From positions 34,977 to 98,976 of the forward strand of contig JALSJN010000011.1 in NCBI GenBank assembly GCA_026989335.1: a stretch of 64,000 bases of DNA, given 5' to 3'. Both the position numbers and the translations under genes were made by a program. Below are positions 9,355-18,162 of this stretch, in pieces. Source of the stretch: Thiotrichaceae bacterium (GTDB lineage: Bacteria > Pseudomonadota > Gammaproteobacteria > Thiotrichales > Thiotrichaceae). The notes below the pieces were generated by a model, which searched no databases, was not told where the DNA came from, and saw only the letters and a list, made by a program, of their open reading frames with translations. Numbering within the stretch: the stretch's first letter is position 1; each line of letters starts with the position of its first letter.

Positions 9355-10125
9355 ATGCTACTTCCAGCCAATGATTTAGAAAAAGCACTTCACAAAGCCG
9401 CTGCAGACCACTCACAAGCACCCGCTTTTTATGATGAACTCATGGATGCTAAGATTTTTATTTTAGGCAAGCCAGAAGAAGACGATACGGGAAAATTTAC
9501 CCTAGAAGAAGAACAAGCGCTCATTATTCAACACTGGGAGCGTGAAGAAGATAAAAGCCCAGTTGTGCCATTTTTCACATCATTACAGATGTTGCAGCAA
9601 GCTATTGATACTGATGAGCCTTACTTGGAGTTGCCAACAACCACACTGTTTGAACTCACGATGGGAGCGCCGTTAGTATTAAACCCTAACTCTGAGTTTG
9701 GTATGGAGTTTGAGCCAGATGATGTCGCTACCCTGCTGGATACTGATCTGATGGTCAATAGTGAGCATATTCTTGATGAAGATACGGAAGTGTTACTTGG
9801 TGTTCCGCATAATATTCCTGAAGAATTTACGTCAGTTTTATCACAGCATTTTGCCAAACACAGTCAAATTGAGTCTGCTTATTTAGGTACCATACAAATT
9901 CCGGCACAAGACGATGAAGAACATTTGATGGTGGGGATAAAAGGTACAGGAGGTTTTCAGAAAATTATCGACGTTGCTGTACAGAAAATCTCGTTATTAA
10001 AAGAAGATCAACCCTATGCAGTTGTTGATTTTTATGTGATTGACCAAGACGATCAAGATATTAGTGATTTTATGATAGAAAATATTACCCCGTTTTATAC
10101 TGTTGGTGATCGTACTGTTCATTAA
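9355..10125 (+). CDS. sseB: SseB-like protein (enhanced serine sensitivity family)
   Basis: 256 residues, acidic, with no signal peptide or membrane segment. The N-terminal half has the SseB pattern (NDLEKALHKAAADHSQAPAF, then a strand-rich FILG region and a PFFTSLQMLQQAI segment). The C-terminal half, from about residue 165, matches the SseB C-terminal domain. E. coli SseB has nearly the same length (258) and was named for serine sensitivity on overexpression; its biochemical role is unknown. It is a single gene, with AAGAGAAAAAC before the ATG as a modest ribosome site. Confidence 0.8.
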   Translation: MLLPANDLEKALHKAAADHSQAPAFYDELMDAKIFILGKPEEDDTGKFTLEEEQALIIQHWEREEDKSPVVPFFTSLQMLQQAIDTDEPYLELPTTTLFELTMGAPLVLNPNSEFGMEFEPDDVATLLDTDLMVNSEHILDEDTEVLLGVPHNIPEEFTSVLSQHFAKHSQIESAYLGTIQIPAQDDEEHLMVGIKGTGGFQKIIDVAVQKISLLKEDQPYAVVDFYVIDQDDQDISDFMIENITPFYTVGDRTVH

Positions 10126-10263
10126 AGCCGCGTTCTGCCTTGGTGGTAATGTTATCTACTCTCATTTGGTTTAAAAAGACATGTACGAGTAGCTCGGTAG
10201 TAAAAAATGGGAAGATCTAATAGCGTTTAAGCGTTTAGTTATTCATCACTTGACCCCTATTGA

Positions 10264-11142
10264 CTATTTCCCCCCCCGTCTTTTATCTAAAAGTTGACTG
10301 ATACTTTCACGTCGATTCTTTTGTTTGCGTATATTACTCGCCCTTAGTGCCTGTAAATTAGCCATACGTTCTTGATCTAATGATCTGACAGAGGTTACAC
10401 GGGAAAGAATTTTAACAACCCCTTGGTGGCGTAATTTTATTGCTAAGCCTAAGGCTGTTCTGCCTTGTTTATTTTTCGAGTTTGGGTCGACACCCTGTTG
10501 TAAGAAAAATTGCACTAGCTGCCAGTGCCCATATCTTGCAGCGACATGTAACGGTGTCCAACCCGTTTTTGTTCGTGTTGACGGGTGTATACCTGATTTA
10601 ACAAGAACCTTAGCCACATCAATTAAACCACGTGCAGCAGCCGTGTGAAGTAAACTTAAACCTTTACGTCCTTCTTCATTGACATCACCACCATGGTCTA
10701 TTAAATCTACCACCATCGAAGCCCAGCCTTTTGTTGTTGCTAAGCGTAATGGGGTTGTACCATAAGAGTCTGTATAATGCGGCTTAACACCTTTATTGAG
10801 TAAATACTTGACCCGTTGAATTTTGCCTGCTTTTAATGACTCAAATAATTCTAATTCTAATTCAAGTTCAGGTGTTGATGCAGCGGCTTGTTTTTTATTG
10901 CTTTTGCCGTTGCCTTTTAATTTATTCTTGCTACTTGCGTTTTTTGCAGATTTGGTTCGTTTAGATTTTGATGAAAACTTCCCTGATGCTGAAGACAATA
11001 GCTCAAGTGTCGCTAATGATAAAGGCTCCCCATTTGCGTCAAGCAAACCACCTTTTGCAACTGCCGTTACAGGTAAACAGCTTGCTAAAAATAGTACGAA
11101 AGAAAGCTTATAAATTACTTTTTTCTCATGCGGCTTACACAT
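10264..11142 (-). CDS. Exported ankyrin-repeat protein
   Basis: About 292 residues from the ATG at 11142, which has GGAAG five bases upstream; an in-frame TTG further upstream is not needed. Residues of about 10-30 form a signal peptide (hydrophobic VIYKLSFVLFLASCLPVTAVA). Next come a Lys/Ser/Asn-rich linker (about 45-90) and four to five ankyrin repeats of the TPLHVAARYGHWQLV type (about 95-245), with a basic tail. Periplasmic protein-protein binding is the likely role. A second exported ankyrin protein sits at 22707-23390. No partner gene is adjacent. Confidence 0.8.
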   Translation of the reverse strand: MCKPHEKKVIYKLSFVLFLASCLPVTAVAKGGLLDANGEPLSLATLELLSSASGKFSSKSKRTKSAKNASSKNKLKGNGKSNKKQAAASTPELELELELFESLKAGKIQRVKYLLNKGVKPHYTDSYGTTPLRLATTKGWASMVVDLIDHGGDVNEEGRKGLSLLHTAAARGLIDVAKVLVKSGIHPSTRTKTGWTPLHVAARYGHWQLVQFFLQQGVDPNSKNKQGRTALGLAIKLRHQGVVKILSRVTSVRSLDQERMANLQALRASNIRKQKNRRESISQLLDKRRGGK

Positions 11143-11260
11143 TTTTTCTTCCTTATATTGCTTATAACACTGCTGATAATTTAAGCAGTATCTTAACAAG
11201 AATAATAGGAAAAGAATAATTCTATCTTAAGCTTAGAGTTGAGAGTCTCGGGGAGGATTT

Positions 11261-11400
11261 GTACGAATCAGATGAGGTAGTAATAATGACCAAAATTTCA
11301 CTGTCTATCGCCGAAAAATTTGCTACTAACCATTGTTAGCCTATTCTTTGCATTAACCAGTAAAATATTAGCTCGTTTTTCTTTCGCCACTGACGCGTGC
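11261..11400. repeat. Dispersed intergenic repeat, copy 1
   Basis: Diverged copy of the stretch at 39438-39570. The two agree over an opening block (ACGAATCAGATGA, then TGACCAAAATTT) and a closing block (TTTCTTTCGCC(A/G)CTGAC), with a looser middle. The closing block recurs in part at 36311-36327 (CGCTGACGCGTGCAA). It fills most of the 320-base gap between the ankyrin gene and lexA. No open frame. Confidence 0.5.
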
Positions 11401-11461
11401 AAGTTCTCACATTAGCTAGCGCTTCTGTTTAATAGTAAGGCTTGTTTTTCATCAAAAGCGT

Positions 11462-12052
11462 TTATTGGTAGTCCCGAAATACACCGACCATGATCCCTTG
11501 GATTTCAACCTGTTCTGCGGGATAAAACATGGATTCTAGCTGACAGTTAGCGGGTCTTAACTCAACCACGCCCGTCTCCTTAGGGTGGTAGTACTTTAAC
11601 GTCGCTTCGTAACGGTCAACCAATGCGACAATAATATTACCTTCTCGTGCCTGGTTTTGTTTTTGAATCACAACGTAGTCTTCATCCCATATGCCAGCTT
11701 CAATCATGGAATCACCTGCTATTTTTAGCACATAGCGATCGGGGCCACAAAAGAGTTGCGCCATATTAATGTTTTGTTGATCGGGTATTGCTTCGATAGG
11801 GCAACCGGCGGCAATTCTTCCCAAATAGGGTAGGGTATTTTCATCTTTAATAGCTTCAGAGAGTTGATAAGCAGATTTGCCATCAGCTTCTTGCAGGTAG
11901 CCATTATTGATTAATGTCTGGATATGTTTATGTACTGTGCTTCTGCCAATTCCAATATCTTGACCGATCTCTTCGAGAGTTGGCAAATAACCCATTTGTT
12001 GGCTTAGTTGTTTAATGACTTGTAGTACGAGTGCTTGCTTGGATGTGAGCAT
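11462..12052 (-). CDS. lexA: LexA repressor, SOS regulator
   Basis: 196 residues from the ATG at 12052; a longer in-frame extension is discarded because MLTSKQALVLQVI is the usual LexA opening. A winged helix occupies residues 1-70 (recognition part GIGRSTVHKHIQTL). The self-cleavage site Ala-Gly is in RIAAGCPIEA. The S24 protease dyad is Ser in GDSMIEAG and Lys in ATLKYYH. It represses DNA-damage genes until RecA stimulates its self-cleavage. The recognition helix differs from that of E. coli, so its operator may too; a dyad TTTGTTC-N17-GAACAAA at 12064-12094, just upstream of the start, is a possible autoregulatory site. It is a single gene. Confidence 0.93.
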   Translation of the reverse strand: MLTSKQALVLQVIKQLSQQMGYLPTLEEIGQDIGIGRSTVHKHIQTLINNGYLQEADGKSAYQLSEAIKDENTLPYLGRIAAGCPIEAIPDQQNINMAQLFCGPDRYVLKIAGDSMIEAGIWDEDYVVIQKQNQAREGNIIVALVDRYEATLKYYHPKETGVVELRPANCQLESMFYPAEQVEIQGIMVGVFRDYQ

Positions 12053-12063
12053 ATTAGTTTCCA

Positions 12064-12094
12064 ATTTGTTCTTAATTCTATTTATAGCGAACAA
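12064..12094. promoter_or_regulatory. Possible operator upstream of lexA
   Basis: Perfect seven-base inverted repeat TTTGTTC / GAACAAA separated by 17 bases, 12 bases before the lexA start codon. The position suits autoregulation, but it is not the classical CTGT-N8-ACAG box, so the assignment is tentative. Confidence 0.25.
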
Positions 12095-12371
12095 AAAGGC
12101 AACGCGCAAGAAGTTTATTAAGAATAATCCAATTATTTCATATTAATTACGCTCTAATAGGTTTTATAAAAATAAACGATAGATAGATAGTTACATTAAC
12201 TAGTGTCGATTGGCAAGAGTGATGGCTAATATAAAGCATTGATAAATAATGTTATTTTTAAAAACTCTTGGTAAGGCGTTAATGTTTATAGACTGTTCAA
12301 TTTGATTAAATACGCTTTTTACGACGAAATGCACTTAACAAAAGCCAAAATTTGGTTTAGTATTATTGCAC
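12095..12371. other. Region between lexA and 6S RNA
   Basis: About 280 bases, AT-rich, without a gene. It must contain the 6S RNA promoter (a TATTAT box at 12361-12366 is the best -10) and the lexA promoter on the other strand. Nothing else recognised. Confidence 0.4.
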
Positions 12372-12561
12372 GGGTGTCCTCTGGGTTACTCGTAAAGTGA
12401 ATGGGTAATCCCTTGAGCCTAATTACAAACTCCGGGACTTCGAAGGAATTTTGTGAGCATGACCGCTACGGTGGTAAGCCTAATAAATTAATTAGAACTC
12501 CCACTTGAACCTAACCGGTTCAAGGTCGATGTTCACTTTACGGTAATACTGGTCGGCACCC
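12372..12561 (+). ncRNA. ssrS: 6S RNA
   Basis: About 190 bases with the hallmarks of gammaproteobacterial 6S RNA, which binds the sigma-70 RNA polymerase holoenzyme in stationary phase. The ends pair (GGGTGTC with GGCACCC), and CGTAAAGTGAA near the 5' end pairs perfectly with TTCACTTTACG near the 3' end. CCCTTGAGCC, TGAGCATG, TAAGCCT and CACTTGAACC followed by GGTTCAAGG appear in the same order as in E. coli. A TATTAT box at 12361-12366 may be the -10. A T run follows the 3' end. The usual downstream neighbour, the 5-formyltetrahydrofolate cycloligase gene, is absent; hemY converges instead. Confidence 0.88.
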
Positions 12562-12740
12562 TTTTTTGTGGGCTTACCGTTTGTTTTTTTATGGGTCACT
12601 CAATGATGCACCAAGTTTCTTCGGCGACGTGTATCAAAAATAGTTATTTTTATTTCACGCCATTAAGGTGAGTGGTCTGACTCTTAATTGGAAAAATTTC
12701 AATTAGAATAAGATGGTGTTTCATTTCAAAAATGTATTCT

Positions 12741-14027
12741 TTAAATTGATGTATTCGCAATACTCTCATCAATTTCAGGCACAACGGAAAGCCCAGTGTT
12801 ACTGCCTTTAGCCGAAGATTTAAGATTAAATATTCTCCCTTTTTGATGAATGCTGTAATTAAGCCCAAGTTTGTAACAGCCTTGCGCATTTTCCTGTTCA
12901 TTTAGTTCTTCTAACAATTCAGCCAGTTCTAAATAAATCTTAGCACTTGGGGCAAGATTAAGGCAGGTGTTGTAGTAAGTTTTGCTTTTCCCCCATAACT
13001 TGTACTGACGATTTAGTCTTGCTAGGGATAATAGCAACATTGGGCTTCTTGGCTGATCTGCCAACCATTTTTCACCCTGCTTAATGGCAACACCAAGTGT
13101 CGGATGATTGAGCAATCCGTAACGTTCTGCTAGCCCTTCGTTCCAGTTTTTATTGAGGCTGGATACGAGTAACTTATTGCTTGCAACGTCATCTCCTGCA
13201 TTGGAAAGTGTCTCACAATAAAGCAGTATGGAGTTTGGCTTCTCTTTGATTGGTGCGGGTGTTTTTTTCCAAAGTGTTTGTAATTCTGATAAATCTTTTT
13301 TGTGAGATAAGCTTCGAAGTACCCCTGCAAACGCGTTGTCTTCGTACTTTTGATATAAACCATTTCGTTGTAAGTCTTTCTGGTCTAGCTTCGGGAGAAG
13401 TGCAAACAGGTTATTCCAATCCTCTTGTTTGTAATAGACTTTGGCTAGTAACTTATTGGCGTAGGCATGTTTTGGTGTTACCTCGAGTTGGTTGATGAGG
13501 GTTGCGCGGGCTTGTTCTAGCTGCCCACCGCTAAATTGCATTTCAGCTTGTGAAACTGATACGGCTGTTTGCGCTTCTTCACCCAAGTCTGTGGCAACTT
13601 TTAAATAGTTATCACGCTGTTCAGTTTTACCTTGGATATGTGCAGCTCTGGCAGCAGCAAGATAGTTCAATAATGGGGCTTCCGAATGATCTACAGTATT
13701 CATTAAGGTTTTTTCTGATTGCACCCAGTGCCCTTCAGTGAAGTGTATGAGACCCTGAGTAAGCTCTTGGTTAGCTTTAGTTAACAGCTTGGTTTTTTTA
13801 TAGGTTTGAATACGTTTTGGTAAAGCGAATAAGGTGCGTAACAAAGCAATGACCGCATATAGGGCAATAAAACCAAGCACCGTACCGATTAGAATAGTGG
13901 TGCTTGTGAGTGCGATATTACCCCAGTCACCCCATTGTATATTAACCTCTACCGAGTGTTCAAAGGCGTAGCTGCCTAACCAAAAAGCACCGATAGTGAC
14001 AAATAATAATAGTATAAAATAACGCAT
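12741..14027 (-). CDS. hemY: HemY, heme-biosynthesis-associated inner-membrane TPR protein
   Basis: 428 residues. Two membrane segments lie at about 1-20 and 42-65, flanking the conserved HemY N-terminal pattern, and TPR-like helices fill the rest (from about 95). Proteobacterial HemY is not the protoporphyrinogen oxidase of the same name; it is thought to scaffold late heme enzymes. It is last in the hemC-hemD-hemX-hemY operon, nine bases after hemX. The C-terminal tail is rich in Ser and Gly. Confidence 0.92.
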   Translation of the reverse strand: MRYFILLLFVTIGAFWLGSYAFEHSVEVNIQWGDWGNIALTSTTILIGTVLGFIALYAVIALLRTLFALPKRIQTYKKTKLLTKANQELTQGLIHFTEGHWVQSEKTLMNTVDHSEAPLLNYLAAARAAHIQGKTEQRDNYLKVATDLGEEAQTAVSVSQAEMQFSGGQLEQARATLINQLEVTPKHAYANKLLAKVYYKQEDWNNLFALLPKLDQKDLQRNGLYQKYEDNAFAGVLRSLSHKKDLSELQTLWKKTPAPIKEKPNSILLYCETLSNAGDDVASNKLLVSSLNKNWNEGLAERYGLLNHPTLGVAIKQGEKWLADQPRSPMLLLSLARLNRQYKLWGKSKTYYNTCLNLAPSAKIYLELAELLEELNEQENAQGCYKLGLNYSIHQKGRIFNLKSSAKGSNTGLSVVPEIDESIANTSI

Positions 14028-14036
14028 TATAGATTC

Positions 14037-15164
14037 CTATTGTGATTTTTTGGTAGCCGGTTGTTTCGAATGTGATAACGACTCCAATAGGCTTAACGAT
14101 CCTGAAATATCTGGTTTGGCGGGGTTTAAGTCAGCTTTAGCTAGCGTCTCTAGCGCCGCTTTAAATCTCGCTAATTTTTCTGCTGAGTAATACGATTGAA
14201 GTAACTCTTCGATACGTCTGAGCTGGCTGTGATAACTACTATTGCGCCCTTGTAATAAGAGTAAGCGTAAGGTCTCAAACCGCAGAGAAAGAAGATGGAA
14301 TAGGCTCTTCTTTGTTTCATCACTCATCTCGTCATGCAGGGACTTATCAAACTTACGAATCGTCACAGCATCATTGAAACTTTTTTTCACACGGTTGACT
14401 AACGATTCTTTATTGTTTGTCGAATATTTAGCGGGTTGCTGAGAAGGTTCTTTAATAGGGGGTGGTTGGGGCGTAGCTTTCTCTGGTTTTAGCTGATCAA
14501 CTAATTGGTCAATTTGTTGAGATAATGCATCAATATTCGGTGGCATATATTGTGTGAGCGAGGCAATATCTTTACTGATTTGTTTTCGTAAGGGCAGTAG
14601 TTTTATGGAGCCGCGTTTAATTAATAATGTATCAGCGGCGTTTAGCGCACTCAGTGCCCCAACTCTGTCACTCTTTAACCTTAACGTTTGATGGGCCGTG
14701 TGTAGCAAAAAGCGCACTTCATTAAGTGACCAGTCTTGCAAAGTAGCCGGCGGAACTCCTGTGTTTTTTTCTTGTACTAGCGTGAGTGTTTTTACCTGTG
14801 AATAAACAGAGTCGGCAATATGTTGAGTACTGTCTTGAATATTTTGCAACTGGGATAAAGCCCCTTGTAAATGCTCCATGTTTTTGGTTAAATTAGTATT
14901 AACGTCATGTTGTAGTTTTGTAACTTGATCCTTATAGGCATATTGAGGTATCACTTTATTAATTTGTGCAATTTCGGCTCGATTGTCCTTAGAGCGTTCA
15001 TGAATACGTAGCCAATTACTATAGCCCGCAGCGATACCGATCGCGGTAAAAAACAGCGCCAGCCACGCAAGAAACTGAGTAAAGCGAGTACGACGCTTTA
15101 GTTTTTTTAATAGCTTTTGTTCATTGCTCAAAATTTTTTTATTGTTACTAAAGGCTTCGCTCAT
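14037..15164 (-). CDS. hemX: HemX, inner-membrane protein of the hem operon
   Basis: About 375 residues from the ATG at 15164, which overlaps the hemD stop as ATGA; a TTG-initiated form five codons longer is less likely. A basic N-terminal tail, one membrane segment at about 30-50, then a long periplasmic coiled coil with many Gln and Leu. The middle matches the HemX family (DWSLNEVRFLLHTAHQTLRL). It is often labelled uroporphyrinogen III methyltransferase, but that domain is absent; it is probably a scaffold or regulator. There is a Pro/Lys/Gln-rich linker at about 225-255. Confidence 0.9.
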   Translation of the reverse strand: MSEAFSNNKKILSNEQKLLKKLKRRTRFTQFLAWLALFFTAIGIAAGYSNWLRIHERSKDNRAEIAQINKVIPQYAYKDQVTKLQHDVNTNLTKNMEHLQGALSQLQNIQDSTQHIADSVYSQVKTLTLVQEKNTGVPPATLQDWSLNEVRFLLHTAHQTLRLKSDRVGALSALNAADTLLIKRGSIKLLPLRKQISKDIASLTQYMPPNIDALSQQIDQLVDQLKPEKATPQPPPIKEPSQQPAKYSTNNKESLVNRVKKSFNDAVTIRKFDKSLHDEMSDETKKSLFHLLSLRFETLRLLLLQGRNSSYHSQLRRIEELLQSYYSAEKLARFKAALETLAKADLNPAKPDISGSLSLLESLSHSKQPATKKSQ

Positions 15165-15964
15165 GTACTTTTGCTCCATTTCAGCAGTTTCTCAAACAGG
15201 TTTTCATCACTTGGGTTTGTCGTCGATAATAACGTGCCGTGGTGTGATGTATACCTTAAAACCTGCTGCCTGATTCGTTCGCTACCCACTAATAAGGGCG
15301 CACTGTTAAGCCAGTCATTGTTGTCATTTTGTGCTTGTAAGGCAAACAAATGTTCAATGCTTGTGCCGCTGGTAATTAAGATCATATCTAGCTGGCTTTT
15401 CTTTGCTTGTATTTCTAGGGTTCGGAGAGAACTTTGTGGGCAGCTACGTTGATAGAGTTCAATATACTCAACGACACAACCTTGTTTTTCTAGTGCATCT
15501 TTTAAAAACTCACGCCCACCTTCACCGCGTAAAATAGCTATTTTATGGGGTTTCCCTGATGTTGATAAACCAAATTTTTGTATTTCTGGTAATGATAATA
15601 ACGACTCGCTATTGTAGTTTTTTAGCGGGGAAATAGTTACTTGAATACCATGTCTTAATAACTGGGCCGTAGTTTTAGCGCCTACAGAAGCGATGGTTAG
15701 CCCTTTTAGTGCTGTAATGTTAAGCCATTTCAAGCATTCTTCAACCGCATTAGGGCTAATAAAAACAATTAAATCATAGTCAGTTAGCTTACTGAGTTTT
15801 TGTTTCGCGAGCGATAGCTTTTGCGGCGGGATGATTTTAATCAGAGGAAATAAAATAACCTCCGCACCCGCATTTTTTAAATCATTACAGAGTTGCTCTG
15901 CTTGATGCTGAGGGCGAGTGACAACAATCCATTTGTCTTTTAAAGGCGGTGTGGGTTGGCTCAT
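15161..15964 (-). CDS. hemD: Uroporphyrinogen-III synthase
   Basis: 267 residues, the normal length. It closes hydroxymethylbilane with inversion of ring D to give uroporphyrinogen III. The family is poorly conserved, but the two-lobe pattern is clear (WIVVTRPQHQAEQL, VFISPNAVEECL, ILRGEGGREFLKDAL, LILITSGTSIEHL-like). It sits 15 bases after hemC and overlaps hemX by four bases, so translation is probably coupled. Confidence 0.93.
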   Translation of the reverse strand: MSQPTPPLKDKWIVVTRPQHQAEQLCNDLKNAGAEVILFPLIKIIPPQKLSLAKQKLSKLTDYDLIVFISPNAVEECLKWLNITALKGLTIASVGAKTTAQLLRHGIQVTISPLKNYNSESLLSLPEIQKFGLSTSGKPHKIAILRGEGGREFLKDALEKQGCVVEYIELYQRSCPQSSLRTLEIQAKKSQLDMILITSGTSIEHLFALQAQNDNNDWLNSAPLLVGSERIRQQVLRYTSHHGTLLSTTNPSDENLFEKLLKWSKST

Positions 15965-15979
15965 TCAGGCTCGCTTAGG

Positions 15980-16930
15980 TTATACCGAAGGTTTAATGTT
16001 AAAATCAATTCCCAGTTGCGTTAAGACTTTGTCGCCACCCTGAGCCAGTAAATCTTCTGCAACAGCAATACCAAGTGCTTCAGCATTAGAGCGAGCTGCT
16101 GTTTTTACGCTACGAAATATTTGTGAGCCATCTGGAAACCCAAGCAATCCGCGCAAACGAATTTGGTCATTATCAATAAGTTCAGCGTAACCACCAATAG
16201 GCACTTGGCAACCACCGTTTAAGCGGGTATTTTGAGCTCGCTCAGCAGAGACGCGTAAAGCTGTTTCTGGGTGATTCAAGGGCGCTAACAAGGCATTAAT
16301 AGCCTTATCATCACTACGGCACTCAATGCCAATAGCGCCTTGACCAATAGCTGGCAAGCTCTGTTCGGTGGGAATACGCTCACTAATTCTGTCATCAAAG
16401 CCTAGGCGTTTTAACCCTGCTGATGCTAAAATGATGGCATCATAATCACCGTTGTCGAGCTTCGCTAAACGACTATTCACATTGCCGCGTAAGTCTAAAA
16501 TTTGGATATCAGGACGAGATTCTTTGAGTTGAGTTTGGCGACGTAAGCTACAGGTCCCCACTTTCGCATTTAAGGGTAAGTCAGTAAGCTTTTTAAATTT
16601 GTTAGAAACAAAGGCATCACTTGGATCTTCTCGTTCAAGTACAACAGCTAAATGTAAGCCACTTGGGAAAGCCATTGGCACATCTTTCATCGAGTGTACC
16701 GCAATATCAGCATCCCCCGCCAACATGCCAACCTCAAGCTCTTTTACAAAAAGCCCTTTGCCGCCAATTTTAGCTAGTGGCGTGTCTAAAATTTTATCAC
16801 CCTGTGTGGTCATAGTAACAAGTTCAATCTTAATATCAGGGTGAACTTGCTTAATAAGTCGAGAGACTTCTTCGGCCTGCCAAAGCGCCAAAGGGCTTTT
16901 ACGTGTGGCAATTCGTAATGTATTTATCAT
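15980..16930 (-). CDS. hemC: Porphobilinogen deaminase (hydroxymethylbilane synthase)
   Basis: 316 residues; joins four porphobilinogens into hydroxymethylbilane. The N-terminal [14 protein letters not shown], the active-site SMKDVP segment, the arginine-rich [11 protein letters not shown] and the cysteine carrying the dipyrromethane cofactor in [15 protein letters not shown] are present. It is the first gene of the hemCDXY operon. The 114 bases upstream, shared with a divergent thioredoxin-like gene, must hold the promoters of both. Confidence 0.97.
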   Translation of the reverse strand: MINTLRIATRKSPLALWQAEEVSRLIKQVHPDIKIELVTMTTQGDKILDTPLAKIGGKGLFVKELEVGMLAGDADIAVHSMKDVPMAFPSGLHLAVVLEREDPSDAFVSNKFKKLTDLPLNAKVGTCSLRRQTQLKESRPDIQILDLRGNVNSRLAKLDNGDYDAIILASAGLKRLGFDDRISERIPTEQSLPAIGQGAIGIECRSDDKAINALLAPLNHPETALRVSAERAQNTRLNGGCQVPIGGYAELIDNDQIRLRGLLGFPDGSQIFRSVKTAARSNAEALGIAVAEDLLAQGGDKVLTQLGIDFNIKPSV

Positions 16931-17044
16931 CTTTTGTACTTTTTTAGATCAATTGAAAGGTGAGCACGTTGACTCATTAGTGAGATGCGCTATATTGTAA
17001 CCGACTTTACCGATTAATGTGTCCCAAAAAAGGTTAGCGTAGTA

Positions 17045-17527
17045 ATGAAATTTATTTTAAGTAGTATGCTCTATATTTTTTTATCAAGCAGCTTGAGTGC
17101 GTCAGAAATTATTGAATCAGCGCTTATAGAAGAAAGTAATTTTCAAAAGCTTTCACTGCAAATGAAAAAAGAGTCGCTTGGATTGGTTTTAATGTTTCAT
17201 GCAGCGCATTGCCCTTATTGTGCCCTTATGGAAAATGATATTTTATCACCCATGGTTAAAAGTAAAGAATACGATAAAAAGGTACTTATTCGTAAATTAC
17301 AAATAGATGAGTCTAGAGAAATTAAAGACTTTGAGGGCAAGGTAATAGCACCTTCAGACCTTTCAGATCGATACCAAGCAACACTAACCCCCACGCTGGT
17401 ATTTCTGGATTATAAGGGTAAAGAAAAAGCTAAAAAAATGATCGGCATAAATACAGTCGAACTATTTGGCGCTTATCTGGATGCGGAAATTGATAAATTG
17501 AAAAGCAATATTGATGCTGAAAAATAA
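17045..17527 (+). CDS. Exported thioredoxin-fold protein (SoxW-like)
   Basis: 160 residues: a signal peptide (about 1-19, ending SLSAS), then a thioredoxin fold with CPYC in the FHAAHCPYCALMEND segment and a cis-proline in LTPTLVFLD. Periplasmic thiol-disulfide exchange is likely; relatives are grouped as SoxW or DUF255-like thioredoxins, sometimes linked to sulfur oxidation or cytochrome c assembly. It is divergent from hemC; that could suggest a link with c-type cytochrome biogenesis, but this is inference. No partner gene follows. Confidence 0.78.
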   Translation: MKFILSSMLYIFLSSSLSASEIIESALIEESNFQKLSLQMKKESLGLVLMFHAAHCPYCALMENDILSPMVKSKEYDKKVLIRKLQIDESREIKDFEGKVIAPSDLSDRYQATLTPTLVFLDYKGKEKAKKMIGINTVELFGAYLDAEIDKLKSNIDAEK

Positions 17528-17550
17528 CCTTACATGTTAAACGCGCCTTT

Positions 17551-17640
17551 AATGACCTGAGATATTAGCACTCGTAGGATGACGAGTAATGACTAAAGCA
17601 CTAGACGAGTAATGACTAAAGCACTAATAGTCAGGTCATC
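17551..17640. repeat. Inverted repeat enclosing a 23-base tandem duplication
   Basis: GACGAGTAATGACTAAAGCA plus CTA occurs twice in direct tandem at 17581-17603 and 17604-17626. The unit is enclosed by an inverted repeat: ATGACCTGA...TATTAGCAC on the left and GCACTAATAGTCAGGTCAT on the right. It could be the scar of a small element; on the plus strand the dyad follows the thioredoxin-like gene by some 25 bases, but it lacks a T run. Confidence 0.6.
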
Positions 17641-17711
17641 CGCTTTTAAACAACAAAACGACATTTGAACAAGAAAAAATAATATAGGGTCAAGAGAACT
17701 AGGGTGAGCAC

Positions 17712-17840
17712 CTATGGGTTGAGCTTTACCATTCGCCATTGTTTTGAAGGTTTCAATTTCTTGCTGGATACGTAGTGCTTATGAGTGAGCTCATCAAAAT
17801 AGTGTTTGAAGCGTTCGCCTGTATTTTTTTGAATAAAATA
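17712..17840 (-). pseudogene. Short 3' remnant of an unidentified gene
   Basis: On the minus strand an open frame of about 40 codons reads into a TAG at 17714-17712, with protein-like composition (NTGERFKHYFDELTHKHY, KLKPSKQWRMVKLNP), but an upstream in-frame stop and no start. I do not recognise the family. It lies in the 450-base non-coding stretch between the thioredoxin-like gene and the phosphate-transporter operon, near the duplicated repeat, so it may be debris of an old insertion. Confidence 0.3.
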
Positions 17841-17988
17841 AGAAAATATTTATCCGTCATTTGTACCATGAAACCATTAATTCGTGCAATAAGATCCATT
17901 AGGAGGACATTCGTCCAATAGATAATCTGGGAACTTTCTTTAATAGTCGGTAACATTATTATTGTTCTACTGTTGAAGGATGGAAGCT

Positions 17989-18162
17989 ATGAAGGCTGAA
18001 TTTGTGAGCGAGCAAGAACTAGCTTATTCTCAACCCCTATTAGTAAAATTTAGCGTTTCTTTTCTCCATGACTTTGAGCACAACTCTATCTGGAGAAAAA
18101 TAATGGATAACTCACTTTTAAATAAAATGCGCTTGTTATTAAAAGTGAGACAGGGAAAGTGA
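17989..18162 (+). CDS. Possible small leader ORF before the phosphate transporter
   Basis: 57 codons from the ATG at 17989 (GGAAG just upstream, rather too close). Its stop overlaps the GTG start of the PiT gene as GTGA, an arrangement typical of translational coupling. The peptide is soluble-looking with Lys/Leu-rich segments and no recognisable family. The overlap favours translation, but composition alone cannot tell it from chance. Confidence 0.3.
   Translation: MKAEFVSEQELAYSQPLLVKFSVSFLHDFEHNSIWRKIMDNSLLNKMRLLLKVRQGK

Noticed and set aside
12650..12901. 83-codon minus-strand frame overlapping the hemY end
   Set aside because: It lies mostly inside hemY in another frame and lacks a start signal.
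17581..17626. Two 23-base direct repeats as a CRISPR seed
   Set aside because: They are contiguous without a spacer and there are no cas genes; it is a tandem duplication.
17753..17956. 67-codon frame on the minus strand before the phosphate operon
   Set aside because: No ribosome site and no family; it overlaps a gene remnant in another frame that looks more protein-like.
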